64,000 nt of DNA from JAJVHZ01 sp041395385 (lineage in GTDB: Bacteria > Pseudomonadota > Gammaproteobacteria > JAJPIJ01): NCBI GenBank assembly GCA_041395385.1, contig JAWLAN010000007.1:1-64000 (forward strand), in the 5' to 3' direction. Below the pieces are notes generated by a model that saw only the letters and a list, made by a program, of their open reading frames with translations, did no database searches and was not told the origin of the DNA. Made by a program: the position numbers and the translations under genes. Every line of letters begins with the position of its first letter. The stretch's first letter is position 1. Positions 8,229 through 20,033 of the stretch are shown piece after piece.

Positions 8229-9167
8229 TCAGTGCCGGCGGTCCAGCCGGGTCAGTCCGAATCGGGCGGCAGCCCGGAGGGCATCGCCGTATTCCTGCGC
8301 AGTCGTCGGACGGTCGATCGCCGGATGCTCCTCGGCGCGGTGGCAGGGGTGGTACTGATCCATCAGATTCAAGTAGGTGTCGCGCGAGATCTCGCTGGCG
8401 AGGAAGGCGAGGACGCGATCCGTTCCGGCGATCGCGTTCGGCATGACGAGATGGCGCACGAGCAGGCCGCGCATCGCGATCCCCTCACGGTCGAGGAGGA
8501 GGTCGCCCACCTGGCGGTGCATCTCCCGCACCGCCGCCTGGTTCACTTCGAGGTAGTTGCGAACCTTGGAGTATTTGCGCGCGAGCTCCGAGTCGCCGTA
8601 TTTCATATCCGGCATGTAGATGTCGATGATCCCGTCGAGGAGCGCCAGGGCCTCCGGGCTGTCGTAGCCGCTGGTGTTGTAGACGAGCGGCAGCCGCAGG
8701 CCTCTTGAGGCCGCATCATGCACGGCGGCGATGATCTGCGCGACCACGTGGCTAGGCGTGACGAGATTGATGTTGTGACAGCCCTGCGCCTGCAACGCGA
8801 GCATGATGTCGGCGATCTCCGCCGGAGCATGATCCCGCCCGCCCCCCTTCTGGGCGATGTCCCAGTTCTGGCAGAACACGCAGCGCAGATTGCACCACGA
8901 GAAGAAGATGGTTCCCGAGCCCCGGGAGCCGCGCAGCGGATCCTCCTCGCCGTGATGCGCCCCGTAGCTGGCGATCACCGCGCGCTCCCCGGTGCGGCAT
9001 ACCGCGCCGTCGGTGCTCGCCCGGCGGTTGACGTGGCAGTAACGGGCGCAGAGATCGCAGTTCTCGAGGTGCCGCCAGGCCGACTCTGCCCGTCGCGCCA
9101 GCTCGCCGGTTTCGAGCAGGCGGACATAGGACGGCACGAACGCCCGGGTACCGAGGCGCACGCTCAT
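8229..9167 (-). CDS. Radical SAM protein, pyruvate formate-lyase-activase-like (PflX/COG1313 type)
   Basis: A protein of 312 residues. An N-terminal cysteine block (CDLCARYCHVNR) precedes the radical-SAM cluster motif CNLRCVFC near residue 90, followed by LVTPSHVV, an MPDMKYGD block and RHLVMPN, as in the COG1313 branch annotated as putative PFL-activating enzymes. The 4Fe-4S cluster and SAM generate a radical; the protein target is not known. Its ATG shares one base with the stop of the DJ-1 gene (TGATG), so the two are translationally coupled. The pair is preceded by an FNR/DNR-type site, which suits an oxygen-sensitive glycyl-radical-type activity. No pyruvate formate-lyase gene is in the window. 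Confidence 0.85.
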   Translation of the reverse strand: MSVRLGTRAFVPSYVRLLETGELARRAESAWRHLENCDLCARYCHVNRRASTDGAVCRTGERAVIASYGAHHGEEDPLRGSRGSGTIFFSWCNLRCVFCQNWDIAQKGGGRDHAPAEIADIMLALQAQGCHNINLVTPSHVVAQIIAAVHDAASRGLRLPLVYNTSGYDSPEALALLDGIIDIYMPDMKYGDSELARKYSKVRNYLEVNQAAVREMHRQVGDLLLDREGIAMRGLLVRHLVMPNAIAGTDRVLAFLASEISRDTYLNLMDQYHPCHRAEEHPAIDRPTTAQEYGDALRAAARFGLTRLDRRH

Positions 9168-9691
9168 CACGGCCGGGGCGCCTTGCGCAGCCCGCGAACC
9201 AGGTTGATGACTTCGCGCATGAAGGCCGGCAGGTCCGCCGGCACTCTCGAGGTGACGAGGTTTTCGTCGACCACCACCTCGCGGTCCTCGTAGTGCGCGC
9301 CGGCCGCGCGCAGCCGCTCGGCTATCGAACCATGCCCGGTCACGGTTCGGTGGGCGAGCAGGTGGGGTCGCGCAAGCACGAGCGGCCCGTGGCAAATCGC
9401 TGCGACCGGCTTCCGCTGCGCGAGAAACGAATCTACGACGCGTGCCGTTGCCGGATGCCGGTTGAGTTCCTCCGGCGCCCGACCGCCGGGGATGATCAGC
9501 AGATCGTACTCCTCCGGCCGCGCGTCGGCCGCCGCAACGTCCGCCTCGATTTCGTGGCCGCGCTTGCCGCGAATCCGCCCCTTTGCAGGCGCGACGATGT
9601 CCACGTCGACGCCTTCCTGGGTGAGACGCTCGTACGGCAAGAGCAACTCGGAATCCTCGAACTGATCGGCGGTGAGCAGCATCGCTTTCAT
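9167..9691 (-). CDS. DJ-1/PfpI-family protein
   Basis: A protein of 174 residues from the ATG at 9691. Recognised by LLIIPGGRAPEEL, the nucleophile elbow AAICHGP (Cys near residue 105) and VTGHGS. This is the PfpI/YhbO subgroup, proposed to act in glyoxal/methylglyoxal detoxification, protein deglycation or as a chaperone; which one is not decidable here. It is the first gene of a two-gene unit with the radical SAM protein (one-base overlap). A TTGAT-GAGG-GTCAA site is centred about 77 bases upstream of its start. Confidence 0.88.
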   Translation of the reverse strand: MKAMLLTADQFEDSELLLPYERLTQEGVDVDIVAPAKGRIRGKRGHEIEADVAAADARPEEYDLLIIPGGRAPEELNRHPATARVVDSFLAQRKPVAAICHGPLVLARPHLLAHRTVTGHGSIAERLRAAGAHYEDREVVVDENLVTSRVPADLPAFMREVINLVRGLRKAPRP

Positions 9692-9760
9692 GGTCGCGTG
9701 CCGTGCTGAATCGGAGCGGGTGTTACCATCGCCATCGTAGTGCGCACCGGTATCGCAGGG

Positions 9761-9774
9761 TTGATGAGGGTCAA
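9761..9774 (-). promoter_or_regulatory. FNR/DNR-type site for the DJ-1/radical-SAM operon
   Basis: TTGAT-GAGG-GTCAA (TTGAC-CCTC-ATCAA on the minus strand), 9 of 10 to consensus. A -41.5 placement predicts a start near 9726, with TACGAT (9739-9734, minus strand) as -10. Orientation is assigned because its centre is 76.5 bases from the DJ-1 ATG. Confidence 0.6.
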
Positions 9775-9971
9775 ACCGCCGGCGCCGGCACGGCATTCCC
9801 CGGTGCCCGATCCCGTGAGGGAACCCCTGGGCCGGCCCGCGGATCGCATGCCTGCGGACGATTTGCGTCGCCGGGATGCGAACGGCACTTCCACGCGGGC
9901 CTTCGCGTCGCAGGTGTGCGGTGCAACAAAGACCGGACCGTGGTCAGGGGCGACGCGGCATCATGAACTCT

Positions 9972-9985
9972 TTGATGGCAGTCAA
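9972..9985 (+). promoter_or_regulatory. FNR/DNR-type site upstream of the DUF2934 gene
   Basis: TTGAT-GGCA-GTCAA, 9 of 10 to consensus. With the centre at -41.5 the start would be near 10020, and CATAAA at 10008-10013 (4 of 6) sits as the -10. The centre is 77.5 bases before the ATG at 10056. This also argues against any start upstream of 10020. Confidence 0.6.
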
Positions 9986-10055
9986 TGTCACCGCGGTGAA
10001 ACTGACCCATAAAGTCATTGTTGCGCCCAATCACCGTTTGATGGAGGGCATCGCC

Positions 10056-10355
10056 ATGACTCATCAGCCCAACGAGGTGAAGGCAGCGACCGCGACGGCA
10101 ACAGACAGCGCGGTCGTTCAAATGGAAGGGGATGCTTCGGTCATCGTCAGGGAACTGCCGGACGGAGCGACCACCCTGACTGCCGAGGAGCGTGAGCAGC
10201 TCATTGCGGAGGCGGCCTATCGTATTGCCGAGGTGCGCGGATTCGGCGACGGCCACGAGCTCGACGACTGGCTGGAGGCGGAAAAGGAGGTGGATGCACT
10301 GCTGGCGGTCGCCACCGATCGCGGCGTAGCCGCTACAATGCGCAGGGCCTCGTAG
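10056..10355 (+). CDS. DUF2934-domain protein
   Basis: A protein of 99 residues. The ATG at 10056 follows GGAGGG by 7 bases; in-frame starts further up lie within or before the predicted promoter. Residues about 42-80 (EEREQLIAEAAYRIAEVRGF, then a GDGHELDDWLEAEKEVD block) match DUF2934, a short acidic, helical domain common in proteobacteria, with the DW-x-x-AE core. The N-terminal 40 residues are low-complexity Ala/Thr/Glu. There is no signal or membrane segment. Function is unknown. A well-placed FNR/DNR site suggests expression under low oxygen or nitrogen-oxide conditions. Confidence 0.75.
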   Translation: MTHQPNEVKAATATATDSAVVQMEGDASVIVRELPDGATTLTAEEREQLIAEAAYRIAEVRGFGDGHELDDWLEAEKEVDALLAVATDRGVAATMRRAS

Positions 10356-10576
10356 GAGGAAGCGACGGGCCTCGCGGCACGGATCAGAGGTTCCTTTCAA
10401 CTCATCGCCGGCGCGTACTGCGCAATGCGTCGGAAGGCGATGAGCGGGAGCGTGGGGCAGCGATCGAGATTTGAGTCCTTCGGGTTTGCGACAGCCGCTG
10501 CACCCGAACGTGAATGCGGCGCATCCGGGGCGGGAAGTGCAGTGCTCATGGGAGATAGATTGACAGCCGGTGTTGC

Positions 10577-12345
<1,769 letters not shown>

Positions 12346-12349
<4 letters not shown>

Positions 12350-13338
12350 GCCACGCCGGCATCTATCCCGTGCCCCGCGACCGCGCCGTGGCGCTGGAGC
12401 TGCTCCGACAGATGCTGCGCATCCGACGCTTCGAGGAGAAGTGCGCGGAGCTCTACGGCGCCGGCAGGATCCGCGGCTTTCTGCATCTGTACATCGGCGA
12501 GGAGGCAGTGGCCGCCGGCGTCATCGGTGCGCTCAAGCCCGAGGACGCCGTGATCGCGACCTACCGCGAGCACGGCCACGCGCTGGTGCGCGGGATACCG
12601 GCCGACGTCCTGATGGCGGAGATGTACGGCAAGCGCGCGGGATGCTGCCGCGGCCGCGGCGGATCGATGCACCTGTTCGACGCCGCGACCCGCTTCTACG
12701 GCGGCAACGCCATCGTCGGCGGCGGGCTGCCGCTGGCGGTCGGACTGGCGCTCGCCGACAGGATGCAGGGGCTGGCGCGCGTGACCTGCTGCTTCTTCGG
12801 CGAGGGCGCGATCGCCGAGGGCGCCTTCCACGAGTCCATGAACCTCGCCGCGCTGTGGAACCTGCCGGTGCTGTTCTGTTGCGAGAACAACCTCTACGCG
12901 ATGGGCACGGCGCTCGGCCGCTCCGAGTCGCAGGTCGACCTGTGCGCGAAGGCCGCAAGCTACCGCGTCCCGGCGCGCCGGGTCGACGGCATGGACGTGG
13001 TCGCCGTGAGCGAGGCGGCGCATTCCGTCGCCGAGCACGTGCGCTCCGGGATCGGCCCGTACTTCCTCGAGATGCAGACCTATCGTTTCCGGGCCCACTC
13101 GATGTTCGACCCGGAGCTCTATCGCGACAAGGCCGAGGTCGAGGAGTGGAAGAAGCGCGGCCCGCTGCACACCTACACCGACCGGCTGAAGGCCCAGGGG
13201 ATGTTGAGCGAGGAGGACTTCCAGGCGCTCGACGCCGCGGTGAACCGCGAGGTGCAGGCGGCGGTGGACTTCGCCGAGGCGGCGGAGTGGGAGCCGGTCG
13301 AGAGCCTGGGCAGCGAGGTGGGGGCGACAGCATCGTGA
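12346..13338 (+). CDS. pdhA: 2-oxoacid (pyruvate-type) dehydrogenase E1 component, alpha subunit
   Basis: A protein of 330 residues starting at a GTG that overlaps the acsA stop (GTGA). The TPP-binding region is visible: RGRGGSMHLFD and the GEGAIAEGAFHESMN to CENN block near residues 145-180, with the family's YREHGH near 65 and YRFRAHSM near 245 in the phosphorylation-loop region. Together with the E1 beta that follows, it decarboxylates a 2-oxoacid and reductively acylates the lipoyl group of E2. It resembles heterotetrameric PDH E1 (and acetoin dehydrogenase) rather than the single-chain AceE of enteric bacteria. The substrate is inferred as pyruvate from the neighbouring acetate-CoA ligase. 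Confidence 0.88.
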
Positions 13339-14319
13339 GCGCCGGTGCCACGATCTCGTATCGTGAGGCCCTGCGCGAGGCGTTGCGCGAGGCCATGCAG
13401 CGGGACCCGCGCGTGTTCCTGATGGGCGAGGACGTCGGCCGTTACGGCGGCACCTATGCCGTCAGCAAGGGGCTGCTGGAGGAGTTCGGTCCGGAGCGGA
13501 TCCGCGACACGCCGCTCTCGGAGCTCGCGTTCGTCGGCGCCGGGATCGGCGCCGCCCTGGGCGGAATGCGGCCGATCGTGGAGATCATGACCGTGAACTT
13601 CAGCCTGCTCGCGCTCGATCAGATCGTCAACAACGCCGCTACGCTGCGGCACATGTCGGGGGGGCAGTTCACCGTGCCGCTGGTGATCCGCATGGCCACC
13701 GGCGCCGGCCGGCAGCTCGCCGCGCAGCACTCCCACAGCCTGGAGGGCTGGTACGCGCACATCCCTGGCCTGCGGATCCTCGCGCCCGCGACCATCGACG
13801 ATGCGCGCGGCATGCTCGCCCCGGCCCTCGCGGATCCCGATCCGGTGCTGATCTTCGAGCACGTGCAGCTCTACAACACGGAGGGCGTGCTGTCGGAGGA
13901 ATGGCGGCAGGCCGACATCGGCCGCGCCCGCGTGCGCCGTCCCGGCAGGGACGTGAGCCTCATCACCTACGGCGGCTCACTCGGCAAGGCGCTGCAGGCG
14001 GCCGGGCAGTTGGCGGGCGAAGGCATCGAGGCCGAGGTGATCGATCTGCGCGTGCTGCGGCCGCTCGATGAGGCAACCGTGTTCGAATCGGTGCGCCGGA
14101 CGCACCGGGCGGTGATCGTCGACGAGGGCTGGCGCAGCGGCAGCCTGTCGGCGGAGGTGAGCGCGCGCATCACAGAGAGCGTCTTCTACAGCCTCGATGC
14201 CCCGGTGCTGCGCGTCTGCAGCGAGGAGGTCCCCGTGCCGTATCCCAAGCACCTGGAGGACGCCGTGCTGCCGCAGGTGCCGGACATCCTGGCGGCGGTG
14301 AAGGAGATCGTGAGCGGCC

Positions 14320-14327
<8 letters not shown>
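13335..14327 (+). CDS. pdhB: 2-oxoacid (pyruvate-type) dehydrogenase E1 component, beta subunit
   Basis: A protein of 330 residues; GTG start overlapping the pdhA stop (GTGA). Typical transketolase-like E1 beta sequence: MGEDVGRYGGTYAVSKGL near residue 30, DTPLSELAFVGAGIGAAL, QHSHSLEGWYAHIPGL with the catalytic-loop His near 128, and the C-terminal DLRVLRPLDE and EEVPVPYP blocks. It pairs with the alpha subunit to form the alpha2beta2 E1 that hands the acyl group to the lipoyl arm of the E2 encoded next (8-base overlap). Confidence 0.9.
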
Positions 14328-15503
<1,176 letters not shown>

Positions 15504-15507
<4 letters not shown>

Positions 15508-15767
15508 CCGAGATGGATGCGGAGTCCTTGCGGCAGGTGCTGTTCGCGGCGCTGCGGCCCATTGCCCCGGAGGCCTCGCCGGAGGAGGTGCGCGGGGATC
15601 TGCCGCTGCGCGATCAGATCGATCTGGACTCCATGGATTTCCTGCATTTCGTCCTGGCCCTGCACGATCGGCTCGGTATCGACATCCCCGAGAGCGACTA
15701 TCCGCAACTGACCACGATCGACGCGATCGTGGCGTACCTGCAGCAGCGACAGCGCGCGAACGGCTAG
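15504..15767 (+). CDS. Acyl carrier protein
   Basis: A protein of 87 residues whose ATG overlaps the E2 stop (ATGA). It has the acidic four-helix ACP pattern, with the phosphopantetheine attachment site at S43 in DLDSMDFLHFVLALHDRLG. It is not the fatty-acid AcpP context (no fab genes adjacent). Being the last gene of the ligase/PDH operon, it may receive or present the acyl group made by this complex, or carry a ligase product; this is inference. 203 bases of non-coding DNA separate it from the next gene. Confidence 0.85.
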
Positions 15768-15970
15768 TCCGCCCGGGTACGGATCACCGATCGCCTTGCA
15801 CCCGGGCCCGCCCGGGCAGCCCTGGCCCGCTCGCGCCGCGGCGGTGGCATCGTCCCCGAAGATGACATACCGTTAGGGGGGCGGCCGGCACCGCGCGATG
15901 TCGGAGCGGGGCGCCGCGGCAGTATGTCGCGCGTCGAACATGGCGCAGTCCAGCGAGCGGAGGTATACGC

Positions 15971-16675
15971 GTGGTGCAGAAAAAGAGATCGCAGAAGTCC
16001 GGTCAGCAACGCGTCGCGAAGCCGGGGCGTCCCGGCCGCCGGCGCGCGCGCCCGGCCCTCGCCGGTGCGGAGTCCGAGAGCTCGGCGCTGACGCCCGCCA
16101 ACGTCGAGATGCGCATCGGCAGCGCGCTGCGCCGGCACCGCACGCACAGCGGGCTGACGCTGGCGGAACTGGCGGTAGGCGCGGGGATCAGTCCGGCGAT
16201 GCTGAGCCGCATCGAGACCGGCGCCGCGGCCGCCACCCTGGAGACGCTGATGCGCCTGGCCAAGACGCTCGGCATCACGGTCTCCTCGCTGTTCCGCGAG
16301 ATCGAGGACGTCGGCGGCAACGCCCAGGTGATCAAGCGCGGCAAGGGCATGGAGGTGATCCGCAGCGGCACCAAGAAGGGATACACCTACAAGCTGCTGG
16401 CCTATCACCAGGGTCCCGAGAAGCACTTCGAGCCGTTTCTCATCACCATGAACCAGGAGACCAAGGTCTACCCGGAGTTCGAGCATCCCGGCACGGAGTT
16501 CATGTACGTACTGGAGGGCCGGATGCAGTACCGTCACGGTGACCAGGTCTACATGCTCGAGCCCGGCGATGCGATAACCTTCAGCGGCCAGGTGCCGCAC
16601 GGCCCGGTGCGCCTCTACGACGGCGCGGCCAAGTTCATCGACATCATCATCTATGGCCCCGGCGAGGCGCCCTAG
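15971..16675 (+). CDS. XRE-family regulator with C-terminal cupin domain
   Basis: A protein of 234 residues, GTG start 7 bases after GGAGG. A basic N-terminal tail (about 40 residues) is followed by an HTH_3 domain near 47-110 (LTLAELAVGAGISPAMLSRI) and a cupin_2 domain near 165-230 (FEHPGTEFMYVLEG, GDQVYMLEPGDAITF, VPHGP). This HTH-cupin layout is that of PuuR and related repressors of amine, polyamine or amino-acid catabolism, where the cupin binds the small-molecule signal. It stands convergent to an amine/amino-acid permease and just upstream of an amine-oxidase/GlnT cluster. Two tandem palindromic elements in that cluster (18531-18565, 19999-20033) are its likely targets. No such element precedes its own gene. 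Confidence 0.85.
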   Translation: MVQKKRSQKSGQQRVAKPGRPGRRRARPALAGAESESSALTPANVEMRIGSALRRHRTHSGLTLAELAVGAGISPAMLSRIETGAAAATLETLMRLAKTLGITVSSLFREIEDVGGNAQVIKRGKGMEVIRSGTKKGYTYKLLAYHQGPEKHFEPFLITMNQETKVYPEFEHPGTEFMYVLEGRMQYRHGDQVYMLEPGDAITFSGQVPHGPVRLYDGAAKFIDIIIYGPGEAP

Positions 16676-16717
16676 GACGCCGCGCGCACGCGTACCGCGG
16701 GGGCTACAGGTGGAAAG

Positions 16718-16741
16718 CCCCGTGGCCGGGCGGCCACGGGG
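16718..16741 (-). terminator. Hairpin between the convergent regulator and permease genes
   Basis: A perfect 10-bp stem (CCCCGTGGCC and complement) with a GGGC loop lies 19 bases after the permease stop. On the minus strand it is followed by CTTTCC, a short T-rich tail, so it best serves the permease transcript; it could also stop the regulator message. Confidence 0.65.
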
Positions 16742-16759
16742 CGGGGTGCGGCCAGGTAA

Positions 16760-18430
16760 CTAGCCGTGGAAGATGTGGTTGGTGATGAAGACGATGGCCA
16801 CGCCTGCGGCCAGCGCGAGATACGGCAGGACGCCCGCGCGCTTTGCGCTCATCTGACCGGGGGCGACGTGCAGATCCTTGAGCATGCGCTCCGGGAACTG
16901 GCCGCCGTCGACGATGTAGTGACGGTACCAGAACACCGGCACGATGAGGGCCAGGGCCACCACGCCCGTGGTCAGCGTACCCGCGCCCCAGACGTTGGCG
17001 CCGCCGCCCAGCATGACCGCGTTGACGAACGCCAGCACCACGCCGAGGCCCATCAGCCAGTTCGGGCAGCGGTAGGGCCGCTCGATGTGGGCATTGTCGA
17101 GGCGATGGATCCAGCCCGCGTGCAGGTTCAGGTAGATGAACACCAGGTAGCAGATGTTGGACACCGCCAGCACGAACAGGTAGTCCGACATCATCAGCAG
17201 CATCAGGTTGAAGCCGAGATCGGTCCACATCGCGCGCGTCGGCGCGCCGTGCTGGTTGACGTGCGAGAGATACTTCGGCAGCCAGCCGTCCACGGACCCC
17301 TGGTACAGGGTGCGCGAGGAGCCGGCCATCGAGGTCATCACCCCGAGCAGCAGCGAGAGGATGAGCATGACGACCAGCAGGTTCTTGAAGAAATCACCGC
17401 CGCCCACCATGTTGGACATGGCCGCCGCGACGCCGGAGCCGTCGATAATGCCCGGCTCGAGCATGCCGGAGACGCCGAGCGAGCCCTGGAAGGAGAGCGG
17501 GATCAGCGTGTAGGTCCCTACGCACAGCACCCCCGCCCACAGGATGGCCTTGAAGGTGTCGGTCTTCGGGTTGCGGAACTCGCGCGTGTAGCACACGGCC
17601 GTCTCGAAGGCGTAGGAGGACCAGGAGGCGATGTAGACGCCGCCGATGAACAGCGTCCAGCCGGCGAGGTTCCAGGCGCCGTCGATGGCCGCGCCGCTGT
17701 CGTCGAAGGCGATGGGCACGAAGGGGGTGAAGTTCTCCTTCGGCATGTCGCCGGTGATGAGCGGCACCAGGCCGACGATGAGCAGCGGCGTCAGCGCGGC
17801 CATGCCCAGTATCATCTGGATCTTGGCGGTGCGCAGGATGCCGTGATGCTGGGCGGCGAAGGTGAACAGCAGGAGGACGGCGGCGACGATGAAGGTGGCG
17901 TTGATGCGGATGTGCAGCCCCTCCTTCAGCGAACCGAGATCCAGCAGCGTGAGCTCCCAGGTGTTGACGACGGCGTCGGCGGGGAACAGCGCGGTGAGGA
18001 TGTAGCCGGCGGCGATGCCGCTGCCGATGGTCAGCACCGGCGTCCACGCCAGCCAGTTCGACCACACCGACATCGGCGCGATGATCTTGCTGTAGCGCAC
18101 CCAGGCCGCGGCGCCGTAGATGGAGGCGCCGCCGGACTTGCCGGGAAACAGTCCGGCGATCTCCGCATACACGAACGCCTGGAAGAATCCGAACAATACC
18201 GACAGTGTCCAGCACAGCCAGGAGGGCTTGCCGACCGTCGCGGCGATGCCGCCGATGGAGAACAGCACCAGGGCCGGCACGCCGCTCGCCACCCAGAATG
18301 CATCCTTCCAGCTGATGCTGCGGTGCAGCTCGCCCATCTTGTCTTCGATCCATCCGAATTCGGATGGTGTGCCGTCGGCGACGGCGGCCCGGGTGGGCGC
18401 GTTGGCGGTTCCTTCTATGACGTGACTCAT
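16760..18430 (-). CDS. APC-superfamily amino acid/amine permease
   Basis: A protein of 556 residues from the ATG at 18430 (GGGGGAGCAC upstream). It has many long hydrophobic segments, about twelve, of the amino acid-polyamine-organocation type: FWVASGVPALVLFSIGGIAA opens the first, then LVIF-type segments up to a last one near the C-terminus (GVLPYLALAAGVAIVFITN). An early conserved glycine-rich GKSGGASIYGAAAWVRY segment is typical. It should import a small amine or amino acid. It is divergent from the FAD oxidase gene, sharing a 193-base intergenic region that carries the tandem TTGCAT palindromes, and it points away from the GlnT cluster. The substrate is inferred from context: a primary or methylated amine or an amino acid. 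Confidence 0.85.
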   Translation of the reverse strand: MSHVIEGTANAPTRAAVADGTPSEFGWIEDKMGELHRSISWKDAFWVASGVPALVLFSIGGIAATVGKPSWLCWTLSVLFGFFQAFVYAEIAGLFPGKSGGASIYGAAAWVRYSKIIAPMSVWSNWLAWTPVLTIGSGIAAGYILTALFPADAVVNTWELTLLDLGSLKEGLHIRINATFIVAAVLLLFTFAAQHHGILRTAKIQMILGMAALTPLLIVGLVPLITGDMPKENFTPFVPIAFDDSGAAIDGAWNLAGWTLFIGGVYIASWSSYAFETAVCYTREFRNPKTDTFKAILWAGVLCVGTYTLIPLSFQGSLGVSGMLEPGIIDGSGVAAAMSNMVGGGDFFKNLLVVMLILSLLLGVMTSMAGSSRTLYQGSVDGWLPKYLSHVNQHGAPTRAMWTDLGFNLMLLMMSDYLFVLAVSNICYLVFIYLNLHAGWIHRLDNAHIERPYRCPNWLMGLGVVLAFVNAVMLGGGANVWGAGTLTTGVVALALIVPVFWYRHYIVDGGQFPERMLKDLHVAPGQMSAKRAGVLPYLALAAGVAIVFITNHIFHG

Positions 18431-18530
18431 GTGCTCCCCCAAAATGATGTTGATGGTCTTGGTCGTGGGTTCGGGTGCGGACTTCCGCCGGTGCGGCACG
18501 GAGGTCTTGAGATCCCAGCGTAGAGACAGA

Positions 18531-18565
18531 TTGCATAAAATGCAATAGACTTGCACCAAAAGCAT
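18531..18565. promoter_or_regulatory. Tandem operator between permease and FAD oxidase genes
   Basis: TTGCATAAAATGCAA (18531-18545) is a perfect 15-bp palindrome. A degenerate copy, TTGCACCAAAAGCAT, starts exactly 20 bases later (18551). The same two-copy arrangement with the same 20-base step occurs at 19999-20033. Two helical turns between copies would put two dimers on one DNA face. The likely binder is the XRE-cupin regulator at 15971. On the minus strand the element overlaps a possible promoter for the permease. Confidence 0.7.
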
Positions 18566-18623
18566 TAGGGGGCGGATCCGCCTCCGTCTCGATGTTGCAG
18601 ACGCACAATTCTCGGAGGCTTGC

Positions 18624-19916
18624 ATGTTCGACGGGCAGGTGAAGTTCACGCCATGGTGGTGGGAGGCGGCGCAGCCGGAGTCGGGGGATCCGCCGCCCGT
18701 GCCGCGCGGCGTCGACGTGGCAGTGGTGGGTTCGGGCTACACGGGACTGTCCGCGGCGCTCACGCTCGCCCGCGCCGGGCGCAGCGTCGCCGTGCTCGAG
18801 GCGCAGGCGCTGGGCCATGGCGCGAGCACGCGCAACGGCGGCCAGGTCGGCAGCGGCAATCAGAAGTTCACGGTGCGCCAGCTCGTCGGGCTGTACGGCG
18901 AGGCCAAGGCGCGGGCGCTGGTCAACGACGGCACGGCCATGCTGAGTTACATCGCCGAGCTCATCGAACGCGAAGGCATCGCCTGCGAGTTCCGCCGCGT
19001 GGGGCGATTCCGCGGCTGCATGCATCCGGCGCACTACGAGTCCATGGCGCGCGGCATGGAGGATCTGAAGCGGTTCGCCGGTGTGGAGTTCTTCATGGTG
19101 CCGAGGAACGAGCAGGGCAGCGAGATCGGATCGGATCGCTACTTCGGCGGCTCGGTGCTGCCCAACGACGCCGCGCTGCACCCTGGCCTATATCACAAGG
19201 GTCTCGTGGAACGCGCGCGCGCCGCCGGCGCCGTGCTGCTTCCGTTCACTGCGGTCACGGCAACGGCGCGCGATGGCGCGCGGATGCGCGTGCACACCAC
19301 GCGCGGCGCGATCGAAGCGGGTGACGTGATCATCGCCACCAACGGCTATACGACCAGCGCGCTGCCATGGGTGCGGCGGCGCGTGATCCCGATCGGCTCA
19401 GCCATCATCGCCACCGAAGAGCTGGCCCCCGAGCGCATCGCGCGCCTGATGCCCAAGGGCAGGGTCTACGGCAACAGCGCGCGGGTGTTTCACTACTTCC
19501 GGCCCTCGCCCGACGGGCGCAGGATGCTGTGGGGCGGGCGCGTCGGGCGGCTGGTCTCGCAGACCTCGACCGCGGCATTTGAACACCTGCGCAAGGAGAT
19601 GGGCGCGGTGTTCCCGGACCTGGAAGGCGTGCGCATCACGCACTGCTGGAGCGGCGACATCGCCTACACCCACGACACGATGCCGCATATCGGAAGCCAC
19701 GACGGCATCCACTATGCGACCGGATACTGCGGTACAGGGGTGTCCCGCTCCACGTACTTCGGCCACAAGGTGGCGCTGAAGCTGCTGGGGAATCCCGAGG
19801 GCCGCACGGCGTTCGACGATCTCCAGTTCCGCAGCCACCCGTTCCACTGGGTAACGCCGCTCGCCGTGCCCGTGGTCGAGACGTGGTACCGGATCCGCGA
19901 CGCACTGGGACCATAG
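18624..19916 (+). CDS. FAD-dependent oxidoreductase (DAO family; PuuB-like amine oxidase)
   Basis: A protein of 430 residues, ATG preceded by GGAGG. The Rossmann FAD motif is VDVAVVGSGYTGLSAALTLA near residue 30; STRNGGQVGSGNQK is the second FAD contact near 72, and ATGYCGTGVSRSTYFG near 372 is the C-terminal flavin-binding block. This matches the glycine/D-amino acid oxidase family, including gamma-glutamylputrescine oxidase PuuB, which oxidises an amine to an imine or aldehyde. It is divergent from the permease and followed by the GlnT-type synthetase after 170 bases. In context it probably oxidises a gamma-glutamylated or N-alkylated glutamate intermediate. It is an intact relative of the decayed oxidoreductase at 1841-3161. 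Confidence 0.85.
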   Translation: MFDGQVKFTPWWWEAAQPESGDPPPVPRGVDVAVVGSGYTGLSAALTLARAGRSVAVLEAQALGHGASTRNGGQVGSGNQKFTVRQLVGLYGEAKARALVNDGTAMLSYIAELIEREGIACEFRRVGRFRGCMHPAHYESMARGMEDLKRFAGVEFFMVPRNEQGSEIGSDRYFGGSVLPNDAALHPGLYHKGLVERARAAGAVLLPFTAVTATARDGARMRVHTTRGAIEAGDVIIATNGYTTSALPWVRRRVIPIGSAIIATEELAPERIARLMPKGRVYGNSARVFHYFRPSPDGRRMLWGGRVGRLVSQTSTAAFEHLRKEMGAVFPDLEGVRITHCWSGDIAYTHDTMPHIGSHDGIHYATGYCGTGVSRSTYFGHKVALKLLGNPEGRTAFDDLQFRSHPFHWVTPLAVPVVETWYRIRDALGP

Positions 19917-19998
19917 GGCTCCCGCGCTCCAGCCTCACGCCGCCATCGCAGACGCGTGCCGCGCACGGCGCGGCACGACGGCAGGCGCGAGATGGATA

Positions 19999-20033
19999 TT
20001 GCATAAAGTGCAAAATACTTGTATAAGAAGCAA
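19999..20033. promoter_or_regulatory. Tandem operator upstream of the GlnT-type synthetase
   Basis: TTGCATAAAGTGCAA (19999-20013) is followed exactly 20 bases later by TTGTATAAGAAGCAA (20019-20033). The first copy differs from the permease-side palindrome at one base. It lies 54 bases before the ATG at 20087. Sharing of this uncommon element by two intergenic regions of the same cluster suggests one regulator, most likely the XRE-cupin protein. Confidence 0.7.
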
